Shown here: in pieces, positions 5,716 through 5,774 of the stretch
How positions within the stretch are numbered: the first letter of the stretch is position 1
Layout of the letters: every line of letters begins with the position of its first letter
NCBI GenBank assembly: GCA_020859725.1
Contig: JAJBVR010000195.1
Coordinates: 1 to 5,774 of the forward strand
Source: Clostridiales bacterium
GTDB lineage: Bacteria; Bacillota; Clostridia; Oscillospirales; Acutalibacteraceae
Length of the DNA stretch: 5,774 bases
Direction of reading: 5' to 3'
The notes under the pieces: generated by a model
Database searches by the model: none
What the model was told of the DNA's origin: nothing
The model's input: the letters and a program-made list of their open reading frames with translations, nothing else
Translations under genes and position numbers: made by a program

Positions 5716-5774
5716 ATGCCTCTTGAATTGTCAAGTCAAGTGCAACAGAGTATCGAAGAAGACTTCAAAGGGGG
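5716..5774 (+). other. Start of a rightward transcript: possible partial gene or leader
   Basis: Two readings are possible. An ATG at 5716 opens a frame that stays open to the edge (MPLELSSQVQQSIEEDFKG), but it has no clear ribosome binding site and 19 open codons are not significant. Alternatively AAAGGGGG (5767-5774) is the ribosome binding site of a gene starting within about 15 bases past the edge, and 5716-5766 is untranslated leader. I slightly favour the second. The leader also has CTTGA/TCAAG (5722-5735), a short inverted repeat. Confidence 0.35.

Noticed and set aside
1..5774. Mobile elements, CRISPR arrays, toxin-antitoxin or defence genes
   Set aside because: No transposase, integrase, regular direct repeats or related protein motifs were seen; the gene content is housekeeping and biosynthetic.

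Overview
This window looks like chromosomal DNA from a low-GC Gram-positive bacterium, most likely a Clostridia member. The evidence is an rpsF-ssb-rpsR operon, a T-box leader in front of leuA, strong GGAGG-type ribosome binding sites, vegetative TTGACA/TATAAT promoters, A/T-rich intergenic DNA and a LexA box of the Gram-positive type. A Ruminococcaceae/Oscillospiraceae-like source is my guess from overall feel; it was not tested. All complete genes lie on the minus strand, so the biological order runs from high to low coordinates.

Right edge (5490-5774): an A/T-rich spacer leads to a rightward promoter carrying two similar inverted-repeat operators that resemble SOS (LexA) boxes. The gene they control begins at or just beyond the edge. 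Back to back with it, a perfect leftward promoter (5461-5489) drives a short structured transcript ending in a 17-bp hairpin (5350-5390). This is either a small RNA or an attenuated leader. A second leftward promoter (5196-5224) then serves a 214-residue phosphoribosyltransferase related to orotate phosphoribosyltransferase (4528-5172), whose PRPP motif lacks the usual acidic pair and whose C-terminus carries a CxxC.

Middle (1350-4520): a leucine module. A strong promoter starts 8 bases after the phosphoribosyltransferase stop codon and makes a roughly 310-nt T-box leader with Stem I, T-box sequence and terminator. Then come leuA (2-isopropylmalate synthase, long form) and leuB (3-isopropylmalate dehydrogenase), 23 bp apart. 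leuA supplies the first committed step and leuB the oxidative step; leuC and leuD for the intermediate isomerisation are not here. Expression is expected to rise when tRNA-Leu is uncharged.

Left (94-1307): the ribosomal/replication operon rpsF (S6), ssb and rpsR (S18), from a perfect promoter whose -35 box sits inside the hairpin that probably terminates leuB. The leader before rpsF holds alternative hairpins in the place where an S6:S18-binding autoregulatory element is known in many bacteria. A textbook hairpin with a T-run closes the operon at 94-130.

Most of the window is ordinary housekeeping and biosynthesis. The less explained parts are the structured RNA at 5350-5459, the atypical phosphoribosyltransferase and the SOS-like divergent promoter.
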